51,287 bases of DNA from Pseudomonadota bacterium. Its GTDB lineage: Bacteria; Pseudomonadota; Alphaproteobacteria; SHVP01. Both the position numbers and the translations under genes were made by a program. Numbering within the stretch: position 1 is the first letter of the stretch; each line of letters starts with the position of its first letter. The stretch lies in contig JAQBYN010000021.1 of the NCBI GenBank assembly GCA_027622715.1, positions 1 through 51,287 of the forward strand. The letters run 5' to 3'. Shown one piece after another: positions 1 to 8,559 of the stretch. The notes beneath the pieces are model-generated. The model did no database searches, was not told the DNA's origin, and saw nothing but the letters and a program-made list of their open reading frames with translations.

Positions 1-966
1 GTACCACTCGTTAATGCGCTCGGCTGCGTCACGGTCAGTTGCAGCGAACCCGCGCGGCTTGTTGGCTTGCTGCATACGGTTCTCGGCTGGGAGATCGCGG
101 CGGAGGGCGTTCTCGGTGCCGAACTTGAAGGGCTATGGGGGATCGCGCCGGGGAGCGCGGGGGCCAGTTTCACCGTGCTGCGGGCGCCGGGCACAACGTT
201 TGGGATGATCCGCGTGGTCTACGGCGCCGAGCGCCGCCCGACCCGCCAGATTGGCGCCCGCTGGAGCGGCATGGAAATCGTCGTCATGTCGGATGTCGAT
301 GGGCTGCACGCAGCCCTCGATGCCCATCCCGACTTCGATGTTATCGCGCCGCCGCACAGCTTCGACTTCACGCAAGCCGGTTCAAACATTCACCGGTCTT
401 TTCTGGGGCGCATTCCGGGCGGCACGCATATCGTTTTCACCATGGCGGTCACGGCGCCTAAGCTGAAGGGCCGCATATTTCCGTCGGCCGACGTTCGGGT
501 CGGCCAAGTCTTCGCCGCCCATCTGGTGGCGACGGACTATCCTCGCAGCTTCGCGTTCTACCGTAACACCCTTGGGATGGTGCCGTTTCTCGATGTCCAT
601 CTTGAGCAGGGCGATTGGCACAAGACCTGGTCGCTGCCCGAGGGCGCGGCGGTGGACCTCAGTATTTTGCGCGGCGGCGACCCAACCAGCCGCCAGGGCA
701 GCGTCGAGATGCAGGGCTACGACGACCGCTACATCGACCCGGCCGTCCTGGTGCCGGACCGCTTCGACGGCGGCACGTGCCTGACGACGTACACCGCCGC
801 GGTCGATCTCGACGTGGCTTTTGCGGCGGTGGCGGCGCACGACGATGCGACAATCCTGTCGCGGCCGCAGGCCATGCCCGGTGCGCCCTATGACGATGCC
901 CGCAGTTTCGCCTTTCTTGGGCCCAGCGGTGAGCGGTTCGAAATCTGCGAACGATTCGCGCTCTGA
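1..966 (+). CDS. Two-domain VOC (glyoxalase-fold) protein, 5' partial
   Basis: The reading frame is open from base 1, so the true start lies left of the window. About 321 residues are visible. The protein appears to be two VOC modules: one early (GCVTVSCSEPARL, then VLGWEI), and a second opening with FAAHLVATDYPRSFAFY, then NTLGMVPF. VOC proteins include glyoxalases, extradiol dioxygenases and epimerases that use a metal held by His and Glu. The second module keeps a His in its first strand and a Glu near the end (GERFEICERF), so metal binding there is possible. Substrate is unknown. A second two-VOC gene lies at 5231-6193, with two tandem-hydrolase genes between, which suggests one catabolic or modification pathway (inference). 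Confidence 0.72.
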   Translation, partial: VPLVNALGCVTVSCSEPARLVGLLHTVLGWEIAAEGVLGAELEGLWGIAPGSAGASFTVLRAPGTTFGMIRVVYGAERRPTRQIGARWSGMEIVVMSDVDGLHAALDAHPDFDVIAPPHSFDFTQAGSNIHRSFLGRIPGGTHIVFTMAVTAPKLKGRIFPSADVRVGQVFAAHLVATDYPRSFAFYRNTLGMVPFLDVHLEQGDWHKTWSLPEGAAVDLSILRGGDPTSRQGSVEMQGYDDRYIDPAVLVPDRFDGGTCLTTYTAAVDLDVAFAAVAAHDDATILSRPQAMPGAPYDDARSFAFLGPSGERFEICERFAL

Positions 967-1164
967 GGGCGCCGGCGAGCGACCCGGGGCTCAATCACGG
1001 AACCGGCAAAGTTGCCGCGGTTGAGTGTCCTCTCTGGGCGCTGAGGGGCTGGCGCGGGTGGCGTGTCTGCGCGCGGTCGTTTAAGTTTCAGCAGACGGAT
1101 TTTGGCACCGCCGCAATCCCGTCGTTTTCACCGCTTTCAATGAGAGGAGTTTTCGATAGCTAGA

Positions 1165-1593
1165 ATGACCCGCGACCGCACCAAGGGTTCCTTCAAAGGG
1201 GCTGATTGGAATGATCGGTTGAGCACCGCAACGAATGCAAAGCGCGCGGTGTTAGAAAAATTCAAGGCCGGCAATGCACCGGATGATCCCGCTGTAGTGG
1301 AGCGTCGCGCGGCCCGGATGGCTGCCAGCATCGCGCGCGAGGCCCGCATCGCAGAACGCAACGCCGCCCGGGCGGCCCGCGCCGCTGAGGTCGAGGCTGC
1401 CCGCGTCATTGAGGAAGCCAAGCTCGAAGTAGAGAAACGCGCGCAAGAAGCCGAAAACGCGCGCCTTGCTGAGGAAGAGCGCCTTGCCGCCGCCGCGCGC
1501 GAGGTCGAAGAGGCGGTCAAGGCCGAAGAATTGAAGGCAAAACAAAAAGCCGCGCGCGATCTCCGCTACGCCAAACGCAAAGGTCGGAGCTAG
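1165..1593 (+). CDS. DUF6481-like charged coiled-coil protein
   Basis: A 142-residue protein rich in Ala, Arg, Glu and Lys. Residues 1-45 hold the conserved-looking start (SFKGADWNDRLSTATNAKRA, then a DDPA segment). Residues 50-135 are one long predicted helix or coiled coil, and the end is basic. This pattern fits the DUF6481 family of small alphaproteobacterial proteins with no known function. The only purine-rich site, AGGAG at 1145-1149, sits 15 nt from the ATG, which is long; no closer start codon exists in frame. The gene stands alone, with about 200 bp before it and 116 bp after it. There is no sign of a link to the flanking VOC and hydrolase genes. Confidence 0.7.
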   Translation: MTRDRTKGSFKGADWNDRLSTATNAKRAVLEKFKAGNAPDDPAVVERRAARMAASIAREARIAERNAARAARAAEVEAARVIEEAKLEVEKRAQEAENARLAEEERLAAAAREVEEAVKAEELKAKQKAARDLRYAKRKGRS

Positions 1594-1709
1594 CGCCTCA
1601 TCCTGCCAAGGTGACGAGATCGCCATCGCGCGACGTCGCGTCGGCGCGGTATTTGCTGGGTTTGATGGACCTGTTAGCCTGATCCGCAAAACAAGCTTGG
1701 GAGGCTGGC

Positions 1710-3407
1710 ATGGGCATCGAGCCTGCACATCCGACGATTCGCCGTCACTTCGTCACTGTCGGCGGTGAGCGCCAGGTTCATTACCGGCGCGCCGGTAAGG
1801 GACCCGCCGTGGTGCTGCTGCACCAATCGCCGACATCGTCGCGCGAGCATGTGCCGCTGATCGAGCGGCTGACGGGCGACTTCACCGTGATTGCGCCCGA
1901 CACGCCGGGCAACGGGCTGTCCGATCCGCTGCCGGGCGAACAGCCATTGGCCGAGGATTACGCGCATGCCTTAGCTCAGACTTTGGATGCGCTAGGGATC
2001 AAACGATGCGGCCTGTTCGGCACGCACACGGGTGGCGTAACCGCGACGGAGTTCGCGCGGCTTTATCCAGACCGTGTCAGCGTGTTGATCGTTGACGGCA
2101 TTACATGTTGGACGGAAGAAGAACGCGCCGACGCGGTGGCAAACTACTTCACGCCGTTCGCCCCGAGTTGGGACGGCAGCCATTTGACGTGGCTGTGGTC
2201 GCGCATGCGCGAGCAAACGATCTTCTTTCCGTGGTACGAAAAATCGCTGGCGGCGCGTTTGGATTACGACCTGCCGTCGCCCGATCGTTTGCACAACGGC
2301 CTGTTGGAGTTTCTCCGCTCGGGCGATGAATACCGCAAACCATACAAGGCCGCCTTTCTTTTTAAGGGCGAGGAATCCATTCCCGCCTTGACCTGCTCCG
2401 CGCATCTGATGGCGCTCTCGTCGGACGTGCTGTTCGGCCATTTTGACCGTTTGCCGCCGCTAGCCGACAACATCAAGATCGAACGGTTCGGCACCAGTCG
2501 GTCCGAACTCCTCGACCGCACCGTCGCGGTACTGGGCCAATATCCAGGACAAGACGGCGTGCCGGGCCCGGATGCGCCAGGACCGATCGTCGGGCGCACC
2601 TGGCAGGACTACGCCGATGTCGACGGCGGGCAGCTGCATATGCGGCGCGGCGCAGGGAGCGGCCGCCCGGTGCTGGTGCAGCACGATGCCGCCAGCGACA
2701 ACAACGTGGTGCGCATGGCGGCCGAGGGATTCGTCGGCAAACGACCGGTCATCGCGTTTGATCTGCCGGGCAACGGCGAATCCGATAACACCATTGGCAC
2801 CGACAAGAACGCCATCACCTGCACGACCTACGCCGAGGTGACGCGCCAGGCGTTGGCGTCGATGGGGTTGGACGACGTCGACTACCTTGGCACCTGGGGG
2901 TCGGGCTTTACCGGGTTGGAGCTGGCCAAAATGCAACCCGGTTTGGTCAAACATTTGGTGATCGCCCACGTCATCTATCACCCCGATGCGTTGCGCCGCG
3001 AGTTGCTCGACAACTACACACCCGAACTCAAGACCGACTGGTGGGGCGGTTATCTGTTGATGTGCTGGCACGCGATGCGCGATCAGGGTTTGTACTGGCC
3101 CTGGTACAACCGCACCCGTGACGGCATCCTCCAGCGCGAGCCGTATGTCGATCCGGCCATGGTGCACCGCCGTGTTGTCTCGCTGCTGAAGTGCTGGAAC
3201 ATGTGGCAGGCCCATTACGGGGCGCACTGGAAATACGACGCGCAGGGTGAATTGGGCCGCGCGCCGATTCCCGTGGCCTTAACCGGTCCCGACAACCATC
3301 CCGGTACCGGCGATGCGCTCAAGGATCACGGCGCACTGCAGCGTGTCACCACCGGCAATGACATGACGGCCTGGGCTGGCGCGCTGCTGCCGTTCTTGGA
3401 CAGTTAG
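1710..3407 (+). CDS. Tandem alpha/beta-hydrolase-fold protein lacking the nucleophile serine (copy 1)
   Basis: 565 residues made of two alpha/beta-hydrolase domains (about 10-280 and 300-565). Each domain has the early Gly-Asn-Gly turn (DTPGNGLSD; DLPGNGESD). The N-domain has an HQSP oxyanion-type loop and the C-domain has QHDAASD. The nucleophile elbow, normally G-x-S-x-G, reads GTHTG at residues 104-108 and GTWGSG at 395-400, so His106 and Trp396 replace Ser. I also see no His at the usual C-terminal catalytic position of either domain. Both domains share a cap-region motif (W-G-x-x-L...R-x-Q-x-x-x-P-W-Y), so they arose by internal duplication. The next gene is a close paralogue starting 2 nt later. 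Function is unknown: a pseudo-hydrolase, lyase, cofactor-free oxygenase or binding protein are all possible. Confidence 0.85.
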   Translation: MGIEPAHPTIRRHFVTVGGERQVHYRRAGKGPAVVLLHQSPTSSREHVPLIERLTGDFTVIAPDTPGNGLSDPLPGEQPLAEDYAHALAQTLDALGIKRCGLFGTHTGGVTATEFARLYPDRVSVLIVDGITCWTEEERADAVANYFTPFAPSWDGSHLTWLWSRMREQTIFFPWYEKSLAARLDYDLPSPDRLHNGLLEFLRSGDEYRKPYKAAFLFKGEESIPALTCSAHLMALSSDVLFGHFDRLPPLADNIKIERFGTSRSELLDRTVAVLGQYPGQDGVPGPDAPGPIVGRTWQDYADVDGGQLHMRRGAGSGRPVLVQHDAASDNNVVRMAAEGFVGKRPVIAFDLPGNGESDNTIGTDKNAITCTTYAEVTRQALASMGLDDVDYLGTWGSGFTGLELAKMQPGLVKHLVIAHVIYHPDALRRELLDNYTPELKTDWWGGYLLMCWHAMRDQGLYWPWYNRTRDGILQREPYVDPAMVHRRVVSLLKCWNMWQAHYGAHWKYDAQGELGRAPIPVALTGPDNHPGTGDALKDHGALQRVTTGNDMTAWAGALLPFLDS

Positions 3408-3409
3408 CC

Positions 3410-5113
3410 GTGGGCACCGACGCGCCGATCCCTGGCATCCGCCGCCATTTCGTAACCATCGGCGGGACACGGCAGATTCATTACCGCCGCGCCGGGACTG
3501 GTCCCGCCGTGCTGCTGCTCCATCAATCGCCCAAGTCGTCGCGCGAGCATATTGCGTTGATGCAGCGCTTGATGGATCGCTTCACCTGTATCGCGCCCGA
3601 CACACCGGGCAATGGTAATTCCGATCCGCTGCCGCTGGCCGATCCCGACATGGCCGATTTCGGCGACAACATCGCGGCGTTTCTTGATGCGCTCGGGATC
3701 GACAAGATCGCGGTATACGGGTTTCACACTGGCGCATCGGTCGGCGCGGCGTTTGCGGCGCGCCATCCGGACCGGGTGCATATCGCGATCCTCAACGGTC
3801 TTGTCACGCTCAACGCTGAGGAGCGCGCGGACATTCTGGCCAACTACCTGACGCCGTTCGAACCGCGCTGGGACGGCGGGCATCTGGCGTGGCTGTGGGC
3901 GCGGCTGCGCGAGCAGACTGTGTTTTTCCCGTGGTATCGCCCCTCGCTTGCCGGCCGCATGGGCGGGCCGATGCCCGCGCCGGAAATTTTACACGACGGG
4001 GTGATTGAGTTTCTGCGGTCGGGTGATGCATACCGTGGACCTTACGGCGCGGCCTTCAAGCTCGATGGCGCTGCGATGGCCGCCGCGATGCGCTGCCGGG
4101 CAATTATCTGTGCGTCGGACTGGGATCCGACCGTCAACTATCTGGGCCGGCTGCCGGCGAAGTTGCCCGACGGCGTCAGCGTGGAACGGTTGGGCGACCG
4201 CCGCGGCGACGCCGTCTACGCGTGGGTTGCTGACCTGTTGGCCCGTCACGCCAAAGGAACGCCGACACAACCACCCGCACCGACCGCAATCGCCGACGGC
4301 ACGTGGCAGGATTTTGCCGATGTCGACGGTGGCCAGCTTCACATGCGCCGCACCGAAGGCAAGGGTCGGCCGTTGCTGGTTCAGCACGATGCCGCCAGCG
4401 ATAACCGCATTGTCCACCGCGTGACGCAGTCGCTTGCCGGAGAAAGGCCGGCCATCGCGTTCGATATGCCGGGCAATGGCGAGTCCGACAACACCATCGG
4501 TACCGAGAATGTCACGGTGGCGCGCTACGCCGACGTCGTTGTGCAAGCGCTCGATTCTCTGGGGCATGAGTCCGTGGACTTCTACGGCATGTGGGGCGGT
4601 GGCCTCGTTGGTCTCGATCTCGCGGTGCGGCGTCCGGATCGCATCAACAAACTCGTTATGTCGAATGTGCTGTATTTCACGCCGGCGGACGCGAAGGCCT
4701 ACCACGACAATTATACGTTCCCGATCGAGATCGACTGGTTTGGCGGCCACTTGATCAAGTGCTGGATCGCGATGCGCGATCAGGGCCTATTCTGGCCGTG
4801 GTACGAGCGGACGCGACAGGGCGCCATTCGGCAAGAGCCCTACATCGACACGGCGATGGTGCATAGCCGCGTGGTATCGATGCTGAAGGCTGGTGACATG
4901 TGGCGACATGCCTACCGCGCGCACTTTGCCTACGAAACGGGCGACGCGCTGGCGCAGGTCAAGCGGCCGACGTTGCTCGGCTCGCCGCTTTGGGATCCGA
5001 ACTATCCGCACGGCCAAGCGGCGCACAGCGCATACGCGCATACCGCTTGGCTCGATCTCCCGCCCGACATGGCGGATTGGGCCCCGGCGTTCCTGCCTTT
5101 CCTCGACACCTAA
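3410..5113 (+). CDS. Tandem alpha/beta-hydrolase-fold protein lacking the nucleophile serine (copy 2)
   Basis: 567 residues, a paralogue of the gene upstream along its whole length and in the same two-domain layout. It starts at GTG 2 nt after the previous stop, so the two are almost certainly cotranslated. The elbows read GFHTG (His106) and GMWGGG (Trp395), the same Ser-to-His and Ser-to-Trp changes as copy 1. The loops HQSPKSSREH and QHDAASDN are kept almost unchanged between copies. The preserved substitutions at matching positions argue that these proteins are under selection and not decaying. They may form a heterodimer (inference). A 20-bp perfect inverted repeat follows at 5125-5144. 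Confidence 0.85.
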   Translation: MGTDAPIPGIRRHFVTIGGTRQIHYRRAGTGPAVLLLHQSPKSSREHIALMQRLMDRFTCIAPDTPGNGNSDPLPLADPDMADFGDNIAAFLDALGIDKIAVYGFHTGASVGAAFAARHPDRVHIAILNGLVTLNAEERADILANYLTPFEPRWDGGHLAWLWARLREQTVFFPWYRPSLAGRMGGPMPAPEILHDGVIEFLRSGDAYRGPYGAAFKLDGAAMAAAMRCRAIICASDWDPTVNYLGRLPAKLPDGVSVERLGDRRGDAVYAWVADLLARHAKGTPTQPPAPTAIADGTWQDFADVDGGQLHMRRTEGKGRPLLVQHDAASDNRIVHRVTQSLAGERPAIAFDMPGNGESDNTIGTENVTVARYADVVVQALDSLGHESVDFYGMWGGGLVGLDLAVRRPDRINKLVMSNVLYFTPADAKAYHDNYTFPIEIDWFGGHLIKCWIAMRDQGLFWPWYERTRQGAIRQEPYIDTAMVHSRVVSMLKAGDMWRHAYRAHFAYETGDALAQVKRPTLLGSPLWDPNYPHGQAAHSAYAHTAWLDLPPDMADWAPAFLPFLDT

Positions 5114-5124
5114 GGGGCTCCAGT

Positions 5125-5144
5125 TGGCGTGAGTCCTCACGCCA
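5125..5144 (+). terminator. Perfect 9-bp-stem hairpin after the hydrolase pair
   Basis: tggcgtgagtcctcacgcca is a perfect inverted repeat with a 2-nt centre (7 bp stem if the loop is 4 nt). It starts 11 nt after the stop of the second hydrolase gene. No T-run follows, so it is not a classic intrinsic terminator. It could stabilise the mRNA end, help Rho-dependent termination, or be an operator for the VOC gene at 5231. Confidence 0.45.
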
Positions 5145-5230
5145 TGGTTGCACCGCGCGCCGAATCCGATCCACAGTAGACCGGCGATTGGGGAACCGCC
5201 CGCGTTAGCGGCAGGTATGAGGGTCGGACG

Positions 5231-6193
5231 ATGGCGACACCCTTGGCGGGTGGCGGGCCACTGAGCTTTGCGGTTCTCGGGGTCGAGAACATGGCCGAGT
5301 CCCTGGGTTTCTATCAGGGGATCGTGGGCATGGAGGTGATCGGCGAGGATATGTTGCGCGGTCCGCGGTTCGCCGGCCACTGGCGCGTGCCGCCGGAAAC
5401 ACGTGCGCACGCCGTCCTGCTTGAGGCGCGCGGCTTTCCGGTCGGGCGAATCATGTTGTTGAGCTTTATTGTGCCGCGCCGTGAACGGGTCCGTGCGCGG
5501 CGCGAGCGCCGCATGATCGGCTTGATGAACCTCAACTTCTACGTAGCCGACATCCACTCGGCGCATCGCGATCTTTCTGCCAAGGGCTATGAATTTTGGT
5601 GGCCGCCCCGGCAGCATCAACTTAGCGCCGGGGTTGGACAGGAAACCGGCGCACTTCTGGAGGGGCCGGATGGCGTTATCCTCAACCTCATTCAGCTCGA
5701 CAGCACTGATGAGACCACGCGGATCGGCCGTATGCGAAAATACTTCCGCGAAGAGGGTGCGACCCGGACCGGTTTCTCGCCGGTGGTTACTTCGGCGCAT
5801 GGCGTTCGCGCGCGCGATAAGGCGCTGCCGATCTACCGAGATCTGTTGGGACTTGAGGTGGTCATCGACGAACCGCTAGGGCCGGCAGACGAACGCACCC
5901 ACTGGAGATTTCTACAAGGCGATCATCCCTACGGTAAAATCGCGTTGGGCCAAGCGTTGAACTATGAGGTCGAAGACCTCACCCCGTTCGCCGTGGCCCC
6001 CAATATCGGGTACCTCGCGCAAGGCTTTGAGGTGGCGAATATGGACGCGGCGCTCGCGTTCTGTCGCGATATCGCCGCCGAGATTTATTCGCCGCCCGAC
6101 GAAATCGATTTGCCCGGCCTGGGGCGAACCGTCTCGATGTTGGTGCGCAACCCGGGGTCGGGCGCGCTGATGCAACTTATGCAGAAGTCTTAG
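5231..6193 (+). CDS. Two-domain VOC (glyoxalase-fold) protein
   Basis: 320 residues with two VOC repeats. Domain 1 covers about 10-155 (FAVLGVENMAESLGFYQGIV, then GLMNLNFYVADIHSAHRDL) and domain 2 about 175-318 (KALPIYRDLLGLEVV, then VANMDAALAFC). The usual metal ligands look weak: the first strands of domain 1 lack His, and the terminal Glu position reads ILNLIQL and ALMQLMQ. It may be a divergent enzyme or a binding protein. It lies 117 bp after the tandem-hydrolase pair on the same strand and is preceded by a hairpin, so it may be a separate unit. Its pairing with the other two-domain VOC gene at 1-966 suggests a shared pathway, but this is inference. Confidence 0.78.
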   Translation: MATPLAGGGPLSFAVLGVENMAESLGFYQGIVGMEVIGEDMLRGPRFAGHWRVPPETRAHAVLLEARGFPVGRIMLLSFIVPRRERVRARRERRMIGLMNLNFYVADIHSAHRDLSAKGYEFWWPPRQHQLSAGVGQETGALLEGPDGVILNLIQLDSTDETTRIGRMRKYFREEGATRTGFSPVVTSAHGVRARDKALPIYRDLLGLEVVIDEPLGPADERTHWRFLQGDHPYGKIALGQALNYEVEDLTPFAVAPNIGYLAQGFEVANMDAALAFCRDIAAEIYSPPDEIDLPGLGRTVSMLVRNPGSGALMQLMQKS

Positions 6194-6207
6194 CGCCAGA
6201 CCGTGCG

Positions 6208-6975
6208 TTACAGCGCGGGGCGGTGGACGCCGTGTCCCGGGACGGGTACCGGCCCAAGCGCTTCGCAACCGGCGACCCACCGCGAGGCAACCTCCCCGAG
6301 ATAATGTCCAAACAGACGCGCGGTTTCGCGGTCTGCCTCGGGCGGCGTGCGGTTCGGCGGTTCGTCGATATTGGCCTGGGTCATTAGACCGAGATACCCG
6401 GCCAAACGGTTGAGGTCGTTTTCGCTGCCACCGGATGAATAGTGGCCGCCGAGCAGGTGGACGGGAACCCAGGTCATCCCCATCTGGGCCGCGAAAATAG
6501 AGAGGCGCTGCAAGGTGTGGAGTTTGTCTCCGCTGCGACCGGCGGATGACGTGAATCCCGCCGCGAGCTTGCCGGTCCACATGCGGTCGAGCCACACCGG
6601 GCCCGACGTCAATTCAATGAAGGCCTGCATCTCGGTGGAAACCCCGCCGCATCCCTTGACGCCGCGCCGCAGATTGAAAGTCCACGTTAGCGTCGCCGAA
6701 TCATAGGTCCATGATTCGGCAAGACGTCCCTCGAAGTTCTGAAAATCAAGTATCCGAACGCCCTCTTCGTTGACGTGGCTAAGCGGATAGTAGACCAGCG
6801 GTTCGAGCAGGTTAGCCAGGCCCGTCTGGGTCGCCGGCGATGCCGCGGTCGGCCCGTCGTAATCCAGCCCTGGCGGGACATCGGCCGTCAAAATGAGTGC
6901 CTCTTTCGCCGTGGCGGACAGGCCAACGGATAAAGACAAAACGAGCCCTAAAGCGAACGTCCTCGAGATATTCAT
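6208..6975 (-). pseudogene. Chimeric remnant: ABC solute-binding protein N-terminus fused to flavodoxin-like reductase C-terminus
   Basis: A 255-residue open frame with two unrelated halves. Residues 1-23 are a signal peptide (FALGLVLSLSVGLSATAKEA). Residues 24-110 match the start of peptide/nickel-type (SBP_bac_5) binding proteins: LANLLEPLVYYPL, GRLAESWTYDSATLTWTFNL, RRGVKGCGG. After Gly-Gly at about residue 112 (near base 6641) the text switches to a WrbA/NADPH-dependent FMN reductase C-terminus: EMQAFIELTSGPVW, GKLAAGFTSSAGRSGDK, then FAAQMGMTWVPV. The SBP is missing about 400 residues and the reductase its FMN-binding N-terminal part. The simplest reading is an in-frame deletion that fused two genes on the same strand. 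It is probably non-functional, though still open. Confidence 0.82.
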
Positions 6976-7052
6976 GACTTCCTCCCCAAGAAGCTAGTAG
7001 CGGGGCAACTCTGAAGTTCCGTTCGCGCGGGGTCAAGAAAAGTCCGGACAAT

Positions 7053-7082
7053 AAAAAAGGACGCCCGCAGGCGCCCTTTTTT
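7053..7082 (-). terminator. Intrinsic terminator of gdhA
   Basis: Read on the minus strand, GGGCGCC-TGCG-GGCGTCC forms a 7-bp stem with one G-U pair and a 4-nt loop, followed by T6 and preceded by A6. It starts 18 nt after the gdhA stop. The flanking A and T runs could allow some function on the other strand, but the G-U pair becomes an A-C mismatch there. Confidence 0.85.
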
Positions 7083-7099
7083 GGAAAGCGGAACGGTAC

Positions 7100-8458
7100 T
7101 CAGACGACGCCGTAGGCCAGCATCGCGTCGGCGACCTTGGTGAAGCCTGCGATATTGGCGCCCTTCACATAGTCGATATATTTGGGGTCCTTGGTGTCGC
7201 CGTACTGAACGCACTTTTCGTGGATACTCTGCATGATGTTGCGCAGCTGTTTTTGCAAATCGTCCGCGCCCCAAGACATGCGTTGCTGGTTCTGACTGAT
7301 TTCCAAACCCGACACCGCGACACCGCCGGCATTGGCCGCCTTTGACGGGCCGAATAGAACTTTGGCGTCGAGGAACGCATGGATGCCGTCCTGCTCGGTC
7401 GGCATGTTGGCGCCTTCCGAAACAGCAATGACGCCGTTCTTGATCATCGTCTTGGCCTCGGCGGTCGTGATTTCGTTCTGCGTGGCACACGGCAACGCGA
7501 GATCGGCTTTCACGTCCCACGGCCGTTTTCCGGCGTGGAAGGTCGCGCCTTTGAACTCCTTGGCATAATCCTCAATGCGGCCGCGACGATGAGTCTTGTG
7601 AACCTTGACCCAGTCGATCTTCTCCTGGGTCAGGCCGTCCGGGTCGAGAATGAACCCGCCGGAATCGGATAGCGTGAGCGGCTTGCCGCCACGATGCAGG
7701 ATCTTTTCCGCGGCGTGGGTCGCGACGTTGCCCGACCCCGAGATGATGGCCGTCTTGCCTTCAATTGCGTTGCCGGCTTTGTTGAGCATGTCTTCGAGGA
7801 AGTAAACCGCGCCGTAGCCAGTCGCCTCGGTCCGTACCAAGCTGCCGCCGTACTCCAAGCCCTTGCCGGTCAGAACGCCGGTGTACTGATTGGTGATGCG
7901 CTTGTATTGGCCGAACATAAAGCCGATCTCGCGGCCGCCGACGCCGATATCGCCGGCAGGAATGTCCACGTCGGCCCCGACGTGGCGGTACAGCTCGGTC
8001 ATGAACGATTGGCAAAACCGCATGATCTCATGCGTCGACTTGCCCTTCGGGTTGAAGTCTGAACCGCCTTTGCCGCCGCCCATTGGTAGGCCGGTAAGGC
8101 TGTTCTTAAATGTTTGCTCGAACGCCAGGAACTTTAGAATGCTTTGATTGACGCTCGGGTGGAAGCGGATGCCGCCTTTGTAGGGGCCGATCGCGTTGTT
8201 GTTCTGAACGCGATACCCGCGCTGGACGCGGATATTGCCTTTGTCGTCTTCCCAACATACGCGAAAGCTGATGACCCGATCGGGTTCGGCAATGCGCCGC
8301 AGTATTTGGTACTCGTGATAAATTTCCTTGTCTTTGATGTAATCAAAGACGTACTGCGCGACCTCGTAGACCGCCTGGTGGAACTCGGTTTCGCCGGGGT
8401 TGCGCTTTTTCACCCCGGTCATGAATTGTTCGATGCCTACGTGGTCTGATGCCGCCAT
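7100..8458 (-). CDS. gdhA: NADP-specific glutamate dehydrogenase
   Basis: 452 residues, the usual length for hexameric GdhA. It makes glutamate from 2-oxoglutarate and ammonia with NADPH and so links nitrogen uptake with the TCA cycle. Visible hallmarks: the substrate region YKGGIRFHPSVN, the catalytic Lys in GLPMGGGKGGSDF (residues about 120-130), PAGDIGVGGREIG, and the Rossmann turn SGSGNVATHAAEK (about 233-245). The C-terminal NMPTEQDG and GGVAVSGLEISQN segments are intact. It is a single gene with its own terminator and a 101-bp upstream gap. That gap holds a possible -10 (TATCAT) without a convincing -35. Confidence 0.97.
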   Translation of the reverse strand: MAASDHVGIEQFMTGVKKRNPGETEFHQAVYEVAQYVFDYIKDKEIYHEYQILRRIAEPDRVISFRVCWEDDKGNIRVQRGYRVQNNNAIGPYKGGIRFHPSVNQSILKFLAFEQTFKNSLTGLPMGGGKGGSDFNPKGKSTHEIMRFCQSFMTELYRHVGADVDIPAGDIGVGGREIGFMFGQYKRITNQYTGVLTGKGLEYGGSLVRTEATGYGAVYFLEDMLNKAGNAIEGKTAIISGSGNVATHAAEKILHRGGKPLTLSDSGGFILDPDGLTQEKIDWVKVHKTHRRGRIEDYAKEFKGATFHAGKRPWDVKADLALPCATQNEITTAEAKTMIKNGVIAVSEGANMPTEQDGIHAFLDAKVLFGPSKAANAGGVAVSGLEISQNQQRMSWGADDLQKQLRNIMQSIHEKCVQYGDTKDPKYIDYVKGANIAGFTKVADAMLAYGVV

Positions 8459-8559
8459 CTGAGGTGCTCCCCGCCCTTGTTTTTTGATTTACAGCCTGCG
8501 CTGCCGTCCGGGCGCCATGATACAGAAGCTCATCGCGCGGCGCTCAGGAATTCTTGGCG

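Noticed and set aside
4787-5800. Open frame of 337 codons on the minus strand across the second hydrolase and VOC genes
   Set aside because: It lies antisense to two well-supported genes, has no recognisable domain and the Arg/Pro-rich composition typical of GC-rich shadow frames.
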